Below, piece after piece: positions 27,953 to 37,463 of a DNA stretch of 64,000 nucleotides. The DNA lies in the NCBI RefSeq assembly GCF_016742955.1, contig NZ_JABBYC010000012.1, forward strand, positions 36,477-100,476. Direction: 5' to 3'. Within the stretch, counting starts at the first letter, position 1, and each line of letters opens with the position of its first letter. This stretch comes from Myceligenerans indicum (lineage in GTDB: Bacteria > Actinomycetota > Actinomycetes > Actinomycetales > Cellulomonadaceae). A program made the position numbers and the translations under genes. The notes under the pieces were generated by a model, which was not told the origin of the DNA, searched no databases, and saw only the letters and a program-made list of their open reading frames with translations.

Positions 27953-30196
27953 GTGGAGGGTCCCGAGATCCAGTTCGCCGAGGCCGTGATCGACAACGGT
28001 CGCTTCGGCACCCGCACCATCCGCTTCGAGACGGGCCGCCTGGCCAAGCAGGCCGCCGGCTCCGTCGCCGCATACCTCGACGGCGACACCATGCTGCTGT
28101 CGACCACCGCGGTCGGGAAGCACCCCAAGGACCAGTTCGACTTCTTCCCGCTCACGGTGGACGTCGAGGAGCGCATGTACGCCGCGGGCCGTATCCCCGG
28201 CTCGTTCTTCCGCCGTGAGGGCCGTCCGTCGACCGAGGCGATCCTGACCTGCCGCCTCACCGACCGCCCGCTGCGCCCGCTGTTCGTCAAGGGCCTGCGC
28301 AACGAGGTCCAGATCGTCATCACGGTCATGGCGCTGCACCCGGACGACGCGTACGACGTGCTCGCCATGAACGCCGCGTCCGCCTCGACGCAGGTGTCCG
28401 GCCTGCCGTTCTCCGGCCCCGCCGGAGCCGTGCGCGTCTCCCTGATCGACGGCCAGTGGGTCGCGTTCCCCAAGTATTCCGACAAGGAGCGCGCCGTCTT
28501 CGACATGGTCGTGGCCGGCCGTGTCGTCGGTGACGACGTCGCGATCGCCATGATCGAGGCCGAGGCCACCGACGACGCCATGAAGCTCATGCGCGAGGGC
28601 GCCACGGTCCCCACCGAGGAGGTCGTGGCCGAGGGCATCGAGGCCGCCAAGCCGTTCATCAAGGCGCTGTGCGAGGCGCAGTCCGCGCTCGCCGCGCAGT
28701 CCGCCAAGGAGACGCAGGAGTTCCCGCTCTTCCCGGACTACCAGGACGACGCGTACGCCGCCGTCGAGGGTGCCGTCACCGAGCCGCTGCGTGAGGCGCT
28801 GGGACGCGCGGACAAGCAGGACCGCGAGAGCCGCCTCGACGAGATCAAGGCCGGCCTGCTCGGCGACCTCGCGGGCGAGGGCGCGGCCTTCGAGGGCCGC
28901 GACAAGGAGCTGTCGGCCGCCTACCGGTCGCTGCAGAAGGCCCTCGTGCGCCAGCGCGTGCTGACCGACGGCGTCCGGATCGACGGCCGCGGGCTCGCGG
29001 ACATCCGCACCCTGTCGGCCGAGGTCGAGGTGCTGCCCCGCGTGCACGGCTCTGCCCTGTTCGAGCGCGGCGAGACCCAGATCCTGGGTGTCACCACGCT
29101 GAACATGCTGCGCATGGAGCAGCAGATCGACTCGCTCGGTCCGGTCACGCGCAAGCGCTACATGCACAACTACAACTTCCCGCCGTACTCGACCGGTGAG
29201 ACGGGCCGCGTGGGCAGCCCGAAGCGCCGCGAGATCGGTCACGGTGCGCTCGCCGAGCGTGCGCTGGTGCCGGTCCTGCCGAGCCGCGAGGAGTTCCCGT
29301 ACGCGATCCGCCAGGTCTCCGAGGCGCTCGGGTCCAACGGCTCGACGTCGATGGGCTCGGTGTGTGCGAGCACGCTCTCGATGCTGAACGCCGGTGTGCC
29401 GCTGAAGGCCCCGGTCGCGGGTATCGCGATGGGCCTCGTCTCCGACACGGTCGACGGTGAGACCCGCTATGCGGCGATGACCGACATCCTCGGTGCCGAG
29501 GACGCCTTCGGCGACATGGACTTCAAGGTCGCCGGCACCGGCGAGTTCGTCACGGCCATCCAGCTCGACACCAAGCTGGACGGCATCCCGGCCTCGGTGC
29601 TCGCCGCGGCCCTGGGCCAGGCGCGCGACGCCCGCCTGACGATCCTGGACGTCATCGCCGAGGCCATCGACACGCCGGACGAGATGTCCCCGAACGCGCC
29701 GCGAGTCATCGCGATCACGGTGCCGACCGACAAGATCGGCGAGGTCATCGGGCCCAAGGGCAAGATGATCAACCAGATCCAGGAGGAGACGGGCGCCGAC
29801 ATCTCCATCGAGGACGACGGCACCGTCTACATCGGCGCGGTCGACGGCCCCTCGGCCGAGGCCGCCCGTGCGGCGATCAACGCGATCGCCAACCCGCACG
29901 TCCCCGAGGTGGGCGAGCGGTTCGTCGGGACCGTCGTCAAGACGACGTCGTTCGGCGCGTTCATCTCGCTGTCCCCGGGCAAGGACGGGCTGCTGCACAT
30001 CAGCCAGATCCGCAAGCTCGTCGGCGGCAAGCGCATCGAGAACGTCGACGACGTCCTCTCCATCGGCCAGAAGGTCCAGGTCGAGATCGGTGAGATCGAC
30101 CCGCGCGGCAAGCTCTCGCTGGTCGCCGTGACGGAGGAGGACGAGGCGTCCGGCTCCGAGGCACCCGAGGCGGCACCCGCCGGCGCGGACGCCTGA
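27953..30196 (+). CDS. pnp: Polyribonucleotide nucleotidyltransferase (PNPase)
   Basis: PNPase is a phosphorolytic 3'-5' exoribonuclease and RNA tailing enzyme. The 747-residue protein has two RNase PH domains (first about 10-150, second about 335-560, with [21 protein letters not shown] as the active-site block), a KH domain (about 590-655, [17 protein letters not shown]) and an S1 domain (about 660-730, [17 protein letters not shown]). GTG 27953 is chosen from an AAAAGGAGGG ribosome binding site. The next gene starts one base after its stop, so the M16 peptidase is translationally coupled. Confidence 0.98.
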   Translation: MEGPEIQFAEAVIDNGRFGTRTIRFETGRLAKQAAGSVAAYLDGDTMLLSTTAVGKHPKDQFDFFPLTVDVEERMYAAGRIPGSFFRREGRPSTEAILTCRLTDRPLRPLFVKGLRNEVQIVITVMALHPDDAYDVLAMNAASASTQVSGLPFSGPAGAVRVSLIDGQWVAFPKYSDKERAVFDMVVAGRVVGDDVAIAMIEAEATDDAMKLMREGATVPTEEVVAEGIEAAKPFIKALCEAQSALAAQSAKETQEFPLFPDYQDDAYAAVEGAVTEPLREALGRADKQDRESRLDEIKAGLLGDLAGEGAAFEGRDKELSAAYRSLQKALVRQRVLTDGVRIDGRGLADIRTLSAEVEVLPRVHGSALFERGETQILGVTTLNMLRMEQQIDSLGPVTRKRYMHNYNFPPYSTGETGRVGSPKRREIGHGALAERALVPVLPSREEFPYAIRQVSEALGSNGSTSMGSVCASTLSMLNAGVPLKAPVAGIAMGLVSDTVDGETRYAAMTDILGAEDAFGDMDFKVAGTGEFVTAIQLDTKLDGIPASVLAAALGQARDARLTILDVIAEAIDTPDEMSPNAPRVIAITVPTDKIGEVIGPKGKMINQIQEETGADISIEDDGTVYIGAVDGPSAEAARAAINAIANPHVPEVGERFVGTVVKTTSFGAFISLSPGKDGLLHISQIRKLVGGKRIENVDDVLSIGQKVQVEIGEIDPRGKLSLVAVTEEDEASGSEAPEAAPAGADA

Positions 30197-30197
30197 G

Positions 30198-31529
30198 ATG
30201 CCCTGGCACCTGCCGCTCGCAGCCGCGGGCGAGCCCGGTGCCGACCTGACCGCCGGGCAGGACGGTGCGACGATCCGTCGCACCGTCCTGCCCGGCGGCG
30301 TTCGTGTGATCACCGAGCACATGCCGGGCCTGCGTTCGGTGACGGTGGGCGCATGGGTCGGCGTCGGGTCCCGCGACGAGACGGACGGCCATTTCGGCTC
30401 GACGCATTTCCTGGAGCATCTGCTGTTCAAGGGGACGCAGCGCCGCAGCGCGCTCGACATCGCCGAGTCCTTCGACGCCGTGGGCGGCGAGGCCAACGCG
30501 GCCACCGGCAAGGAGCACACCTGCTACTACGCACGCGTGCTCGACGCCGACCTGCCCATGGCGGTCGACGTCATCGGCGACATGGTCACCAGCGCGCGGC
30601 TTGACGCCGCCGAACTGGAGACCGAACGTGGCGTGATCCTGGAGGAGCTCGCCATGACCGACGACGATCCCGCGGACGTGGTGCACGAGGAGTTCTCGGC
30701 CGCCGTCCTCGGCTCGCATCCGCTGGGCAGGCCCATCGGCGGCACCGCCGACACGATCGGCATGGTGCCGCGGGACGCCGTCTGGAGCCACTACCGCGCC
30801 CACTACGAGCCGGGCACGCTGGTCGTTGCGGCGGCCGGCGGCGTCGACCACGACGAGCTGTGCGACCTGGTGGTGCACGCCCTGACCGCCGGCGGCTGGG
30901 CGCTGGAGGAGGCGGTCGCGCCTCGCGACCGGCGGGACCCGACCCCGCAGACCGTCGGCATCCCCACCCGCGGCACGATCCGCACGGTCGAGCGGAAGGT
31001 GGAGCAGGCCAACATCATCGTCGGCGGTACGGGACTCGCGGCGACCGACGACCGGCGCTTCGCGCTCTCGGTGATGAACGCGGTGCTGGGCGGGGGCATG
31101 TCCTCGCGGCTCTTCCAGGAGATCCGGGAGAAGCGGGGGCTGGCGTACACGACCTACTCCTTCGCTGCGGGGCACGGCGGGCTCGGCACCTTCGGCCTGT
31201 ACGCCGGGTGCGCCCCGGCGAAGGCCGAGCAGGTGGAGCGGCTGTTGGTGGCCGAGCTGGAGCGGCTGGCCGGCGACGGCATCACCGAGGCGGAGCTGAT
31301 CCGTTCGGTGGGCCAGCTGCGCGGGTCGCTCGTGCTGGGACTGGAGGACTCCGGCTCCCGGATGAGCCGGCTGGGACGGGCCGAGCTGGTGTATGGCGAG
31401 CTCTACTCGCTGGAGGAGTCGCTGGACCGGATCCGGGCGGTGACGCTTGCGGACGTGCAGAGCCTCGCCCAGGATCTGGCCTCCCGCCCGCGCTCGGTCG
31501 TCCGTGTGGGACCGTTCGCGGCATCGTGA
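30198..31529 (+). CDS. M16-family zinc peptidase
   Basis: The 443-residue protein belongs to the pitrilysin/processing-peptidase family. It shows the inverted zinc motif HFLEH (near residue 70) with the distal Glu in ETERGVILEELAM, and the second inactive-type domain with GGGMSSRLFQEIREKRGLAYTTYS in outline. The substrate is unknown. ATG 30198 begins one base after the pnp stop codon, an arrangement conserved in many Gram-positive bacteria where this peptidase follows pnp. dapB follows 77 bp downstream. Confidence 0.95.
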   Translation: MPWHLPLAAAGEPGADLTAGQDGATIRRTVLPGGVRVITEHMPGLRSVTVGAWVGVGSRDETDGHFGSTHFLEHLLFKGTQRRSALDIAESFDAVGGEANAATGKEHTCYYARVLDADLPMAVDVIGDMVTSARLDAAELETERGVILEELAMTDDDPADVVHEEFSAAVLGSHPLGRPIGGTADTIGMVPRDAVWSHYRAHYEPGTLVVAAAGGVDHDELCDLVVHALTAGGWALEEAVAPRDRRDPTPQTVGIPTRGTIRTVERKVEQANIIVGGTGLAATDDRRFALSVMNAVLGGGMSSRLFQEIREKRGLAYTTYSFAAGHGGLGTFGLYAGCAPAKAEQVERLLVAELERLAGDGITEAELIRSVGQLRGSLVLGLEDSGSRMSRLGRAELVYGELYSLEESLDRIRAVTLADVQSLAQDLASRPRSVVRVGPFAAS

Positions 31530-31606
31530 CTCCTCGCGCGGGACACGGGCCCGGCCCCGGTCGGGCGGTGGCCCCGCGCTCACGGAGGGAAGAGGAAGGG
31601 AAGCGA

Positions 31607-32374
31607 GTGACTGAGATCAAGGTGGCCGTGCTCGGTGCGGCCGGGCGGATGGGGACGCAGACCTGCGCGGCCGTCGAGGCCGCGGAAGGGCTGTCGCTCG
31701 TCGCGAAGCTGGACAAGGGTGACCCGATCACCACCGGGTCGCTGTCCGGTGCCGAGGTCGTCGTGGACTTCACGGTGCCCTCGGCCGCCGAGGCGAACGT
31801 GCACGCGGTGCTCGACGCCGGCGCGCACGCCGTGGTGGGCACGACGGGCTGGGACGACGCGTCGCGGGGGCGCGTCGCCGACCACCTCGACCGGATCAAC
31901 GCCGGCAGGTCCGACGGAGGCCTCGGCGTGCTCATCGCACCGAACTTCGGGCTGTCCGCGGTGCTCGCGATGACGCTGGCGGCGAAGGCCGCGCGCTTCT
32001 TCGAGTCGGCCGAGGTCATCGAGTTGCATCACCCGGACAAGGTGGACGCGCCGTCGGGCACCGCCCGGCACACGGCCGCCGCCGTGTCGGCGGCCCGTGC
32101 CAAGGCCGGCCTGCCCGCGTCCCCGGACGCGACGGAGACGGGGTGGGACGCCCGCGGCGCCGACGTCGACGGTGTCCGGGTGCACGCGGTGCGGCTGCGG
32201 GGCCTCGTGGCGCACGAGGAGGTGCTGCTGGGCAATCCTGGTGAGCAGCTCGTCATCCGGCAGGACTCCTTCGATCGCTCCTCCTTCATGCCCGGAGTGC
32301 TCGTGGCCGTGCGAGCCGTGGTGGGCCGTCCGGGCCTGACCGTGGGTCTCGAGCACGTGCTGGACCTGACGTGA
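31607..32374 (+). CDS. dapB: 4-hydroxy-tetrahydrodipicolinate reductase
   Basis: DapB reduces the dapA product with NAD(P)H on the way to diaminopimelate and lysine. The 255-residue enzyme has the nucleotide-binding start KVAVLGAAGRMG (residues 4-15), GTTGW, APNFGLSAVL and the catalytic block ELHHPDKVDAPSGTA. GTG 31607 follows a purine-rich GGAGGGAAGAGGAAGG leader. Its TGA overlaps the next GTG by four bases. Confidence 0.97.
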   Translation: MTEIKVAVLGAAGRMGTQTCAAVEAAEGLSLVAKLDKGDPITTGSLSGAEVVVDFTVPSAAEANVHAVLDAGAHAVVGTTGWDDASRGRVADHLDRINAGRSDGGLGVLIAPNFGLSAVLAMTLAAKAARFFESAEVIELHHPDKVDAPSGTARHTAAAVSAARAKAGLPASPDATETGWDARGADVDGVRVHAVRLRGLVAHEEVLLGNPGEQLVIRQDSFDRSSFMPGVLVAVRAVVGRPGLTVGLEHVLDLT

Positions 32375-32862
32375 GCGACACCGCGCACTCCCGGCGCCGG
32401 CTTCCGCGAGGGCTGGTGGGTGCGCTGGCCGTCACCGCGCTTCTGGCGCTGTACGTCTGGGCGGTGGCCGGGCGCGGAGTCGTGATGATCGGTACCGGCG
32501 AGCCGGTGCTGATCGGTATCGGTGTGGCGGTGCTGGTGCTGCCCCTGCTGGTGCTCGCGTTCATCGCACGGGAATTCTGGCTGGCCGCCCGCGTGCAGGC
32601 GATGGCCGACACGCTTGCCGCCGACGGCGACCTGCCTGCCGACGACCTGCCGCGCTCGCCGGGCGGCCGGATCGACCGCGCGGCCGCCGACGAGGCCTTC
32701 GCGGACCGTCGCGCGGCGGTCGAGGCGGATCCCGGCAACTGGCGGGTCTGGTATCACCTGGCGTTCGCCTACGACGCGGCCGGCGACCGCCGGCGGGCAC
32801 GCGCCACACTGCGCAAGGCCGTGGCCCTCTACGCCGCGCCGCCCAGGGACGTCCAGCAGTAG
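32371..32862 (+). CDS. Small membrane protein with TPR-like C-terminus
   Basis: The 163-residue protein has two membrane helices (about 13-35 and 43-65) followed by a soluble region with a single TPR-like repeat (NWRVWYHLAFAYDAAGDRRRARATLRKAVALY, residues about 118-150). Its GTG overlaps the dapB stop (GTGA), so it is co-translated with dapB, and such a protein is often found beside dapB in Micrococcales. The function is unknown. The last 34 bp overlap the 3' end of the convergent gene at 32829-33299. Confidence 0.8.
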   Translation: MSDTAHSRRRLPRGLVGALAVTALLALYVWAVAGRGVVMIGTGEPVLIGIGVAVLVLPLLVLAFIAREFWLAARVQAMADTLAADGDLPADDLPRSPGGRIDRAAADEAFADRRAAVEADPGNWRVWYHLAFAYDAAGDRRRARATLRKAVALYAAPPRDVQQ

Positions 32863-33299
32863 AGGTAGCGGCCGTCGGCGACGACTCGCGTCGCGAGCTC
32901 GGCCAGCAGCAGCACGGCCGGTGTGATCCGGTGCGCGGGTGCCGGCGGCTCGGTCTCGCGGACCCAGGTCCGGGTCACCCGCGCGAGGCGGGCCGGGGCG
33001 ACGGAGGCCAGGTCCTTGGTGAGCTCGTCCGAGACCGTCACGATCCAGGGGCCCTCGTCACCCGTGCTTCCCACCAGTGCGCCGTGCCGGGGGTTCGCGG
33101 TGATCTCGCCGTAGGGCCTGCCGGACAGGGCCTGCGCCAGCCCCGCGAGCATGACGAACGGGTCGACCGACGGTAGCGCGACGGAGTCGAAGCGTGGCAG
33201 GCTTGGGTCCTCGGAGGCGGACGGGCCGCCGGGCATCCTCAGGGCCGTCATGGCGGCCCCATCGGTCGGCGCCGCGAAGTAGTCCGTCACGATCCCCAT
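32829..33299 (-). CDS. Hypothetical protein
   Basis: I do not recognise this 156-residue protein. It begins MGIVTDYFAAPTDGAAM, a start seen in other actinomycete hypotheticals, and has no membrane helix or metal motif. It is Ala/Pro-rich with an even mix of helix and strand. It overlaps the convergent membrane gene by 34 bp at their 3' ends. A perfect inverted repeat lies 44-65 bp upstream of its ATG, inside a patch of repeated GTGACA/TGTCAC words, so it may be a regulated gene. Confidence 0.75.
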   Translation of the reverse strand: MGIVTDYFAAPTDGAAMTALRMPGGPSASEDPSLPRFDSVALPSVDPFVMLAGLAQALSGRPYGEITANPRHGALVGSTGDEGPWIVTVSDELTKDLASVAPARLARVTRTWVRETEPPAPAHRITPAVLLLAELATRVVADGRYLYCWTSLGGAA

Positions 33300-33342
33300 G
33301 CCGGTGATGGTGACAAGCGCATGTCACAGGGGTGTCACGTGC

Positions 33343-33364
33343 CGGTGAACCTTGAGGTTCACCG
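33343..33364. repeat. Perfect inverted repeat CGGTGAACC-TTGA-GGTTCACCG
   Basis: Two 9-bp arms flank a 4-nt centre between two reverse-strand genes. It may be an operator for the gene at 33299 (its symmetric AACCTTGAGGTT core recalls MerR-type sites) or a terminator hairpin for the acetyltransferase. GTGACA or TGTCAC occurs three times in the next 35 bp toward 33299. Confidence 0.6.
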
Positions 33365-33378
33365 TTCGCGCCGCCGTC

Positions 33379-33888
33379 TCAGATCGAGGCGCTCCACCGG
33401 CGCTCGACGACGTTCCGGGGCCCGGTCGCCAGGGTTCGCTCGGTCCCGTCGGCCCCGAGGCCGCAGTCGGCCAGGAACCGCTCGCGTGCGGTGTCCCCGT
33501 CCAGCACCCAGGTGGTCACCTCCCGCGCCCCGTCGGCCCGCAAGCGGTCCACGGCGGCCGCGAGCAGGCGCGAACCGTGCCCGGCGCGCCGGTGGGCCGG
33601 CGCGACCTCGAGTGACATCACCTGTCCGGGTGCGACGGCGGCGAAGCCGACCAGGTCCGGGCCGTCGAGGGCGACCAGGACCGCGAACCCGGGCCCCGGG
33701 GCGGTCTCGATCGCGGCCTTCCAGCGCTCCCGCATGAGCTCGGCGTCGAGGCGTTCCATGACGTCCTCGCCGAGGGCGGTGTCGTGCGTCGCACGCCACG
33801 CCCCGAGCTGGATCGCGGTCACCGCCGCCTCGTCGCCCGGCACGGCGGGCCGGACGGAGACGTCGGCGAGGTCGCGGAACAGCGTCAT
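33379..33888 (-). CDS. GNAT-family N-acetyltransferase
   Basis: The 169-residue single-domain protein has the GNAT core: VRPAVPGDEAAVTAIQLGAW at the start, VMSLEVAPAHRRAGHGSRLLAAAV in outline as the acetyl-CoA binding block (about 100-125), and the TTWVLDGDTARERFLADCGL end block. The substrate cannot be told. ATG 33888 has a TAGAGT -10 box 7 nt upstream, and the gene is divergent from rraA. Confidence 0.9.
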   Translation of the reverse strand: MTLFRDLADVSVRPAVPGDEAAVTAIQLGAWRATHDTALGEDVMERLDAELMRERWKAAIETAPGPGFAVLVALDGPDLVGFAAVAPGQVMSLEVAPAHRRAGHGSRLLAAAVDRLRADGAREVTTWVLDGDTARERFLADCGLGADGTERTLATGPRNVVERRWSASI

Positions 33889-33895
33889 GCGGGGC

Positions 33896-33901
33896 ACTCT
33901 A
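33896..33901 (-). promoter_or_regulatory. -10 box TAGAGT of the acetyltransferase gene
   Basis: On the reverse strand TAGAGT ends 7 nt before the ATG at 33888, suggesting a leaderless transcript. Confidence 0.5.
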
Positions 33902-33966
33902 TGCCACGCGCCGCTTGCGAGTCTGCGTATCGTTGGTGCTGTCGGAAATGTGAGACGGAGGATCAG

Positions 33967-34431
33967 ATGGTGGCCACGGCGGATCTGTACGACGAACGCG
34001 GCGAGGAGCTTGCCTCCCTGCCGCTCCAGCTGCGCGACCTCGGTGGCGTCACCGAGTTCTCGGGACCGGTGCGCACGGTCAAGTGCTTCGAGGACAACGC
34101 CCTGGTCAAGGCGGTGTGCGCGACTCCTGGTGAGGGCGCGGTGCTGGTGGTGGACGGGGGCGGCTCGCTGCGGTCGGCACTGATGGGGGACCTCATCGCC
34201 GCGTCGGCGGTGGAGCACGGATGGGCGGGAGCGATCATCCACGGAGCGATCCGGGACTCCGTCGCCATCGGGAACCTGGGTTTCGGGGTGAAGGCGCTGG
34301 GCACCAACCCGCGCAAGTCCGCGAAGGCCGGCGCCGGCGTCACGGACCAGCCCGTGGAGATCGGCGGCGTCGTCTTCCGTCCGGGCGCCATGGTGTGGGC
34401 GGACGAGGACGGCGTGCTCGTGGAGCGTTGA
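33967..34431 (+). CDS. rraA: RraA-family protein (RNase E regulator-like / aldolase fold)
   Basis: The 154-residue protein matches the RraA family. In E. coli RraA inhibits RNase E, while related proteins are 4-hydroxy-4-methyl-2-oxoglutarate or oxaloacetate-type aldolases. Key blocks are TVKCFEDNALVKAV, GGGSLRSALMGD, GAIIHGAIRDS and GVKALGTNPRKSAK; the G-D-x20-R-D pattern tied to aldolase-type metal sites is present (MGDL and IRDS). The physiological role in actinomycetes is unsettled. ATG 33967 has an ACGGAGGA ribosome binding site. The gene lies between dapB and dapA. Confidence 0.9.
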   Translation: MVATADLYDERGEELASLPLQLRDLGGVTEFSGPVRTVKCFEDNALVKAVCATPGEGAVLVVDGGGSLRSALMGDLIAASAVEHGWAGAIIHGAIRDSVAIGNLGFGVKALGTNPRKSAKAGAGVTDQPVEIGGVVFRPGAMVWADEDGVLVER

Positions 34432-34480
34432 CGGGGCGGTCGGGCGCCGGTGAAGGGCGCAGCCGAGGGCCTTCGGGCGG

Positions 34481-34486
34481 TACGGT
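34481..34486 (+). promoter_or_regulatory. -10 box TACGGT of dapA
   Basis: TACGGT ends 6 nt before ATG 34493 with no Shine-Dalgarno sequence, suggesting a leaderless transcript. Confidence 0.55.
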
Positions 34487-34492
34487 ATCCTC

Positions 34493-35482
34493 ATGGTTCT
34501 TCCCAGCACGTCGGCGCGCCCGTTCGGCGCCGTTCTCACCGCGATGGTCACCCCGATGACGCCGGACGGCGCGATCGATCTGCAGGCCTCGGTGAAGCTG
34601 GCGAAGAAACTCGTCGACGACGGGAACGACGGCCTGGTCCTGTCGGGAACCACCGGGGAGTCCCCGGTGACGCACGCGCCCGAGAAGGCTGAGCTCGTGG
34701 CAGCCGTGACGGATGCCGTGGGAGACCGCGCCGCCGTCCTGGCCGGCGCCGGCTCGAACGACACGGCGCACGCGGTCCGGATGGCCGAGCAGGCCGCAGA
34801 AGCCGGCGCGGACGGACTCCTGGTGGTATCCCCGTACTACTCCCGGCCGACGCAGGAAGGGTTGTACCGGCACTTCGTCGCGGTCGCCGACGCCACGGAC
34901 CTGCCGGTGATGCTCTACGACATCCCCGGGCGCGCGGGGGTGCGGATCGCACCGGAGACCTTCGTGAAGATCTCCGAGCACCCCCGGATCGTCGCGAACA
35001 AGGACGCCACCGGCGACGTGTGGTCCGCCGCACAGCTGATCGAGGCCACCGGTCTCGCCTGGTACTCGGGCGACGACGGCCTGCTCCTGCCGTTCCTCAG
35101 CGTGGGCGGCGCGGGCATCGTGTCCGTGTCGGCGCACGTCGTGGCCGCGCAGTATGCCGAGGTCGTGCGCAGGTGGGATGCCGGTGACCACGCCGGCGCC
35201 CTGGCCACGTTCCGCCAGGTGATGCCGGTCATCGGCGCGCTCAACGGGGCGGGCGCGCAGGCCGTGATGGCCAAGGCGGCGCTGCAGGCCCAGGGTGTGC
35301 TGGAACACCGCACGCTGCGGCTCCCGAACGTGGCCGCCAGCGACCACGAGGTCGCCACGCTGCGTGCGGTCCTGACCGCCGCCGGACTGCTCCCGCAGAG
35401 CGCGACCCCCATGTCGCCGCCGGAGCTCCCGGAAGAGGCGACGGCCATCGTCGGGCATCCCGCGATAGTCACGCCCCGCTGA
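34493..35482 (+). CDS. dapA: 4-hydroxy-tetrahydrodipicolinate synthase
   Basis: DapA condenses pyruvate and aspartate semialdehyde, the first step of the diaminopimelate/lysine branch. The 329-residue TIM-barrel protein shows the substrate loop SGTTGESPVT (the family TTGE motif), VVSPYYSRPTQEGLYRHF in outline, the catalytic Tyr in MLYDIPGRAG and the Schiff-base Lys in VANKDATGD. The C-terminus (about 300-329) is a variable extension. dapB lies 2.1 kb upstream on the same strand. Confidence 0.97.
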   Translation: MVLPSTSARPFGAVLTAMVTPMTPDGAIDLQASVKLAKKLVDDGNDGLVLSGTTGESPVTHAPEKAELVAAVTDAVGDRAAVLAGAGSNDTAHAVRMAEQAAEAGADGLLVVSPYYSRPTQEGLYRHFVAVADATDLPVMLYDIPGRAGVRIAPETFVKISEHPRIVANKDATGDVWSAAQLIEATGLAWYSGDDGLLLPFLSVGGAGIVSVSAHVVAAQYAEVVRRWDAGDHAGALATFRQVMPVIGALNGAGAQAVMAKAALQAQGVLEHRTLRLPNVAASDHEVATLRAVLTAAGLLPQSATPMSPPELPEEATAIVGHPAIVTPR

Positions 35483-35520
35483 AATCTTGAGACTTTGTCA
35501 GAACGAGGCCTGGAGGCCCA

Positions 35521-37206
35521 TTGAGTCACCCACATCCTGAGTTGCCCCTGCCCCCCGAGCTGCCGAAGGGCGGGCTACGAGTCGTCGCCCTCGGCGGGCT
35601 CGGCGAGGTGGGCCGCAACATGGCCGTCCTCGAGTACGAGGGCCGCCTGCTCGTCATCGACTGCGGTGTCCTCTTCCCCGAGGACAACCAGCCCGGCGTG
35701 GACCTGATCCTGCCGGACTTCGAGTACATCGCCGACCGCCTCGACGACATCGAGGCGATCGTGCTGACCCACGGTCACGAGGACCACATCGGCGCCGTGC
35801 CGTATCTGCTGCGGCTGCGGCGCGACATCCCACTCGTCGGTTCCAAGCTGACGCTCGGCTTCATCGAGGCGAAGCTCAAGGAGCACCGCATCAAGCCCGT
35901 CACCCGTGAGGTGAAGGAAGGGCAGCGCGCGCAGCTCGGCGTGTTCGACTGCGAGTTCGTCGCCGTGAACCACTCCATCCCCGACGCGCTCGCCGTCGCC
36001 GTCACCACCGGGGCGGGAACCGTCCTGCACACGGGTGACTTCAAGATGGACCAGCTCCCGATGGACGGGCGCGTCACCGACCTGCGTGCCTTCGCCCGGC
36101 TGGGGGAGAAGGGCGTCGACCTCTTCATGGTCGACTCCACGAACGCCGAGGTGCCGGGCTTCGTCACGCCCGAGGTCGAGATCGGCCCCGTGCTCGACGG
36201 CGTGTTCGCGCAGGCGGACAAGCGGATCATCGTGGCGTCGTTCTCGTCGCACGTGCACCGTGTGCAGCAGGTCCTGAACGCCGCGCACGCCCACGGCCGC
36301 CGGGTCGCGTTCGTGGGCCGGTCGATGGTGCGCAACATGGGCATCGCGTCAGAGCTCGGCTACCTCGACGTGCCGCCGGGCGTCCTGATCGACGTGAAGA
36401 AGGCGGACAGCCTGCCCGACGACAAGATCGTCTACATGTCGACCGGGTCGCAGGGTGAGCCGATGGCGGCCCTGAGCCGCATGGCGAACGGTGACCACCG
36501 GGTGCAGGTGACCAACGGAGACACGGTCATCCTCGCCTCGTCCCTGATCCCGGGCAACGAGAACGCGGTGTTCCGCGTCATCAACGGGCTCACCCGTCTC
36601 GGTGCCCGCGTGGTGCACTCGGCCAACGCCAAGGTCCACGTGTCCGGACACGCCAGCGCCGGCGAGCTCATGTACTGCTACAACATCCTCAAGCCGCGGA
36701 ACGTCATGCCCGTGCACGGCGAGGTGCGCCACCTCGTGGCGAACGGCTCCATCGCGGTCAAGACCGGTGTTCCGGCCGACCGCGTCGTGCTGGCGGAGGA
36801 CGGCGTCGTCGTCGACCTCGTGGACGGCAGGGCGTCGGTCGTGGGGGCAGTTCCCTGCGGCTACGTGTTCGTCGACGGCTCCTCGGTGGGTGAGATCGGC
36901 GACGCCGAGCTCAAGGACCGCCGGATCCTCAGCGAGGAAGGGTTCGTCTCCGTGTACGCCGCGGTGGACACGGCGACCGGCAAGGTGCTCGCGGGCCCGC
37001 AGATCCTGGCCCGGGGCATGGCCGAGGACCTCGCGGTCTTCGACAACGTCCTGCCGGAGATCACCAACGCACTGGAGACGGCGATCGCCGGTGGCGCCAC
37101 CGACACGCACCAGCTGCAGCAGATCATGCGGCGCACGGTGGGCCGCTTCGTGGCGACGAAGCTTCGGCGCAAGCCGATGATCGTCCCGGTGGTCGTGGAG
37201 GCCTGA
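35521..37206 (+). CDS. rnj: Ribonuclease J
   Basis: RNase J is a metallo-beta-lactamase/beta-CASP nuclease with endo- and 5'-3' exonuclease activity in rRNA maturation and mRNA decay. The 561-residue protein has the metal motif HGHEDH (residues 84-89), HTGDFK, DSTNAEVPG, the beta-CASP block FSSHVHRVQQ and STGSQGEP, and VHVSGHAS. The start is TTG at 35521 with TGGAGG upstream; the first residues (SHPHPELPLPPELP) match the usual short Pro-rich leader. It follows dapA by 38 bp, a conserved actinobacterial order. Confidence 0.97.
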   Translation: MSHPHPELPLPPELPKGGLRVVALGGLGEVGRNMAVLEYEGRLLVIDCGVLFPEDNQPGVDLILPDFEYIADRLDDIEAIVLTHGHEDHIGAVPYLLRLRRDIPLVGSKLTLGFIEAKLKEHRIKPVTREVKEGQRAQLGVFDCEFVAVNHSIPDALAVAVTTGAGTVLHTGDFKMDQLPMDGRVTDLRAFARLGEKGVDLFMVDSTNAEVPGFVTPEVEIGPVLDGVFAQADKRIIVASFSSHVHRVQQVLNAAHAHGRRVAFVGRSMVRNMGIASELGYLDVPPGVLIDVKKADSLPDDKIVYMSTGSQGEPMAALSRMANGDHRVQVTNGDTVILASSLIPGNENAVFRVINGLTRLGARVVHSANAKVHVSGHASAGELMYCYNILKPRNVMPVHGEVRHLVANGSIAVKTGVPADRVVLAEDGVVVDLVDGRASVVGAVPCGYVFVDGSSVGEIGDAELKDRRILSEEGFVSVYAAVDTATGKVLAGPQILARGMAEDLAVFDNVLPEITNALETAIAGGATDTHQLQQIMRRTVGRFVATKLRRKPMIVPVVVEA

Positions 37207-37463
37207 CCGGGCGGTTCCGGAGAACGTGGCGGGCGGTCGGCCCGCCCGGGCGGATCACGCGGTGTGCACCGTGGACGGCTCGGGCGGCCGGCCGCCTTCC
37301 GTATGGCGGCGTCAGGATCCGATGCCGCCGCGTCAGGGCGGTGCCGTCTGGGAATCGGCTGTGTCCCGATTGTGACCACCTTCGGCCGGTATTTCCCTGT
37401 TCTGAGTGGTGTGCGGGCGCTAGCTTCGGTGGGTTCATTCGCGCCCCGTCAGGAGATCAGGAC
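37207..37463. other. Gap after rnj, no gene seen
   Basis: The 257-bp gap holds a short GC hairpin close to the rnj stop (stem GGCGGGC/GCCCGCC at 37228-37246, loop GGTCG) that may end transcription, and moderately AT-rich sequence from about 37360 to 37440 that probably contains the promoter of the next gene. I see no coding frame or RNA gene. Confidence 0.5.

Noticed and set aside
37360..37440. A sigma-70-like promoter (TTCTGA then TAGCTT) before the DUF4328 gene
   Set aside because: The spacer is only about 15 bp and the -35 is poor, so the exact promoter was not annotated.
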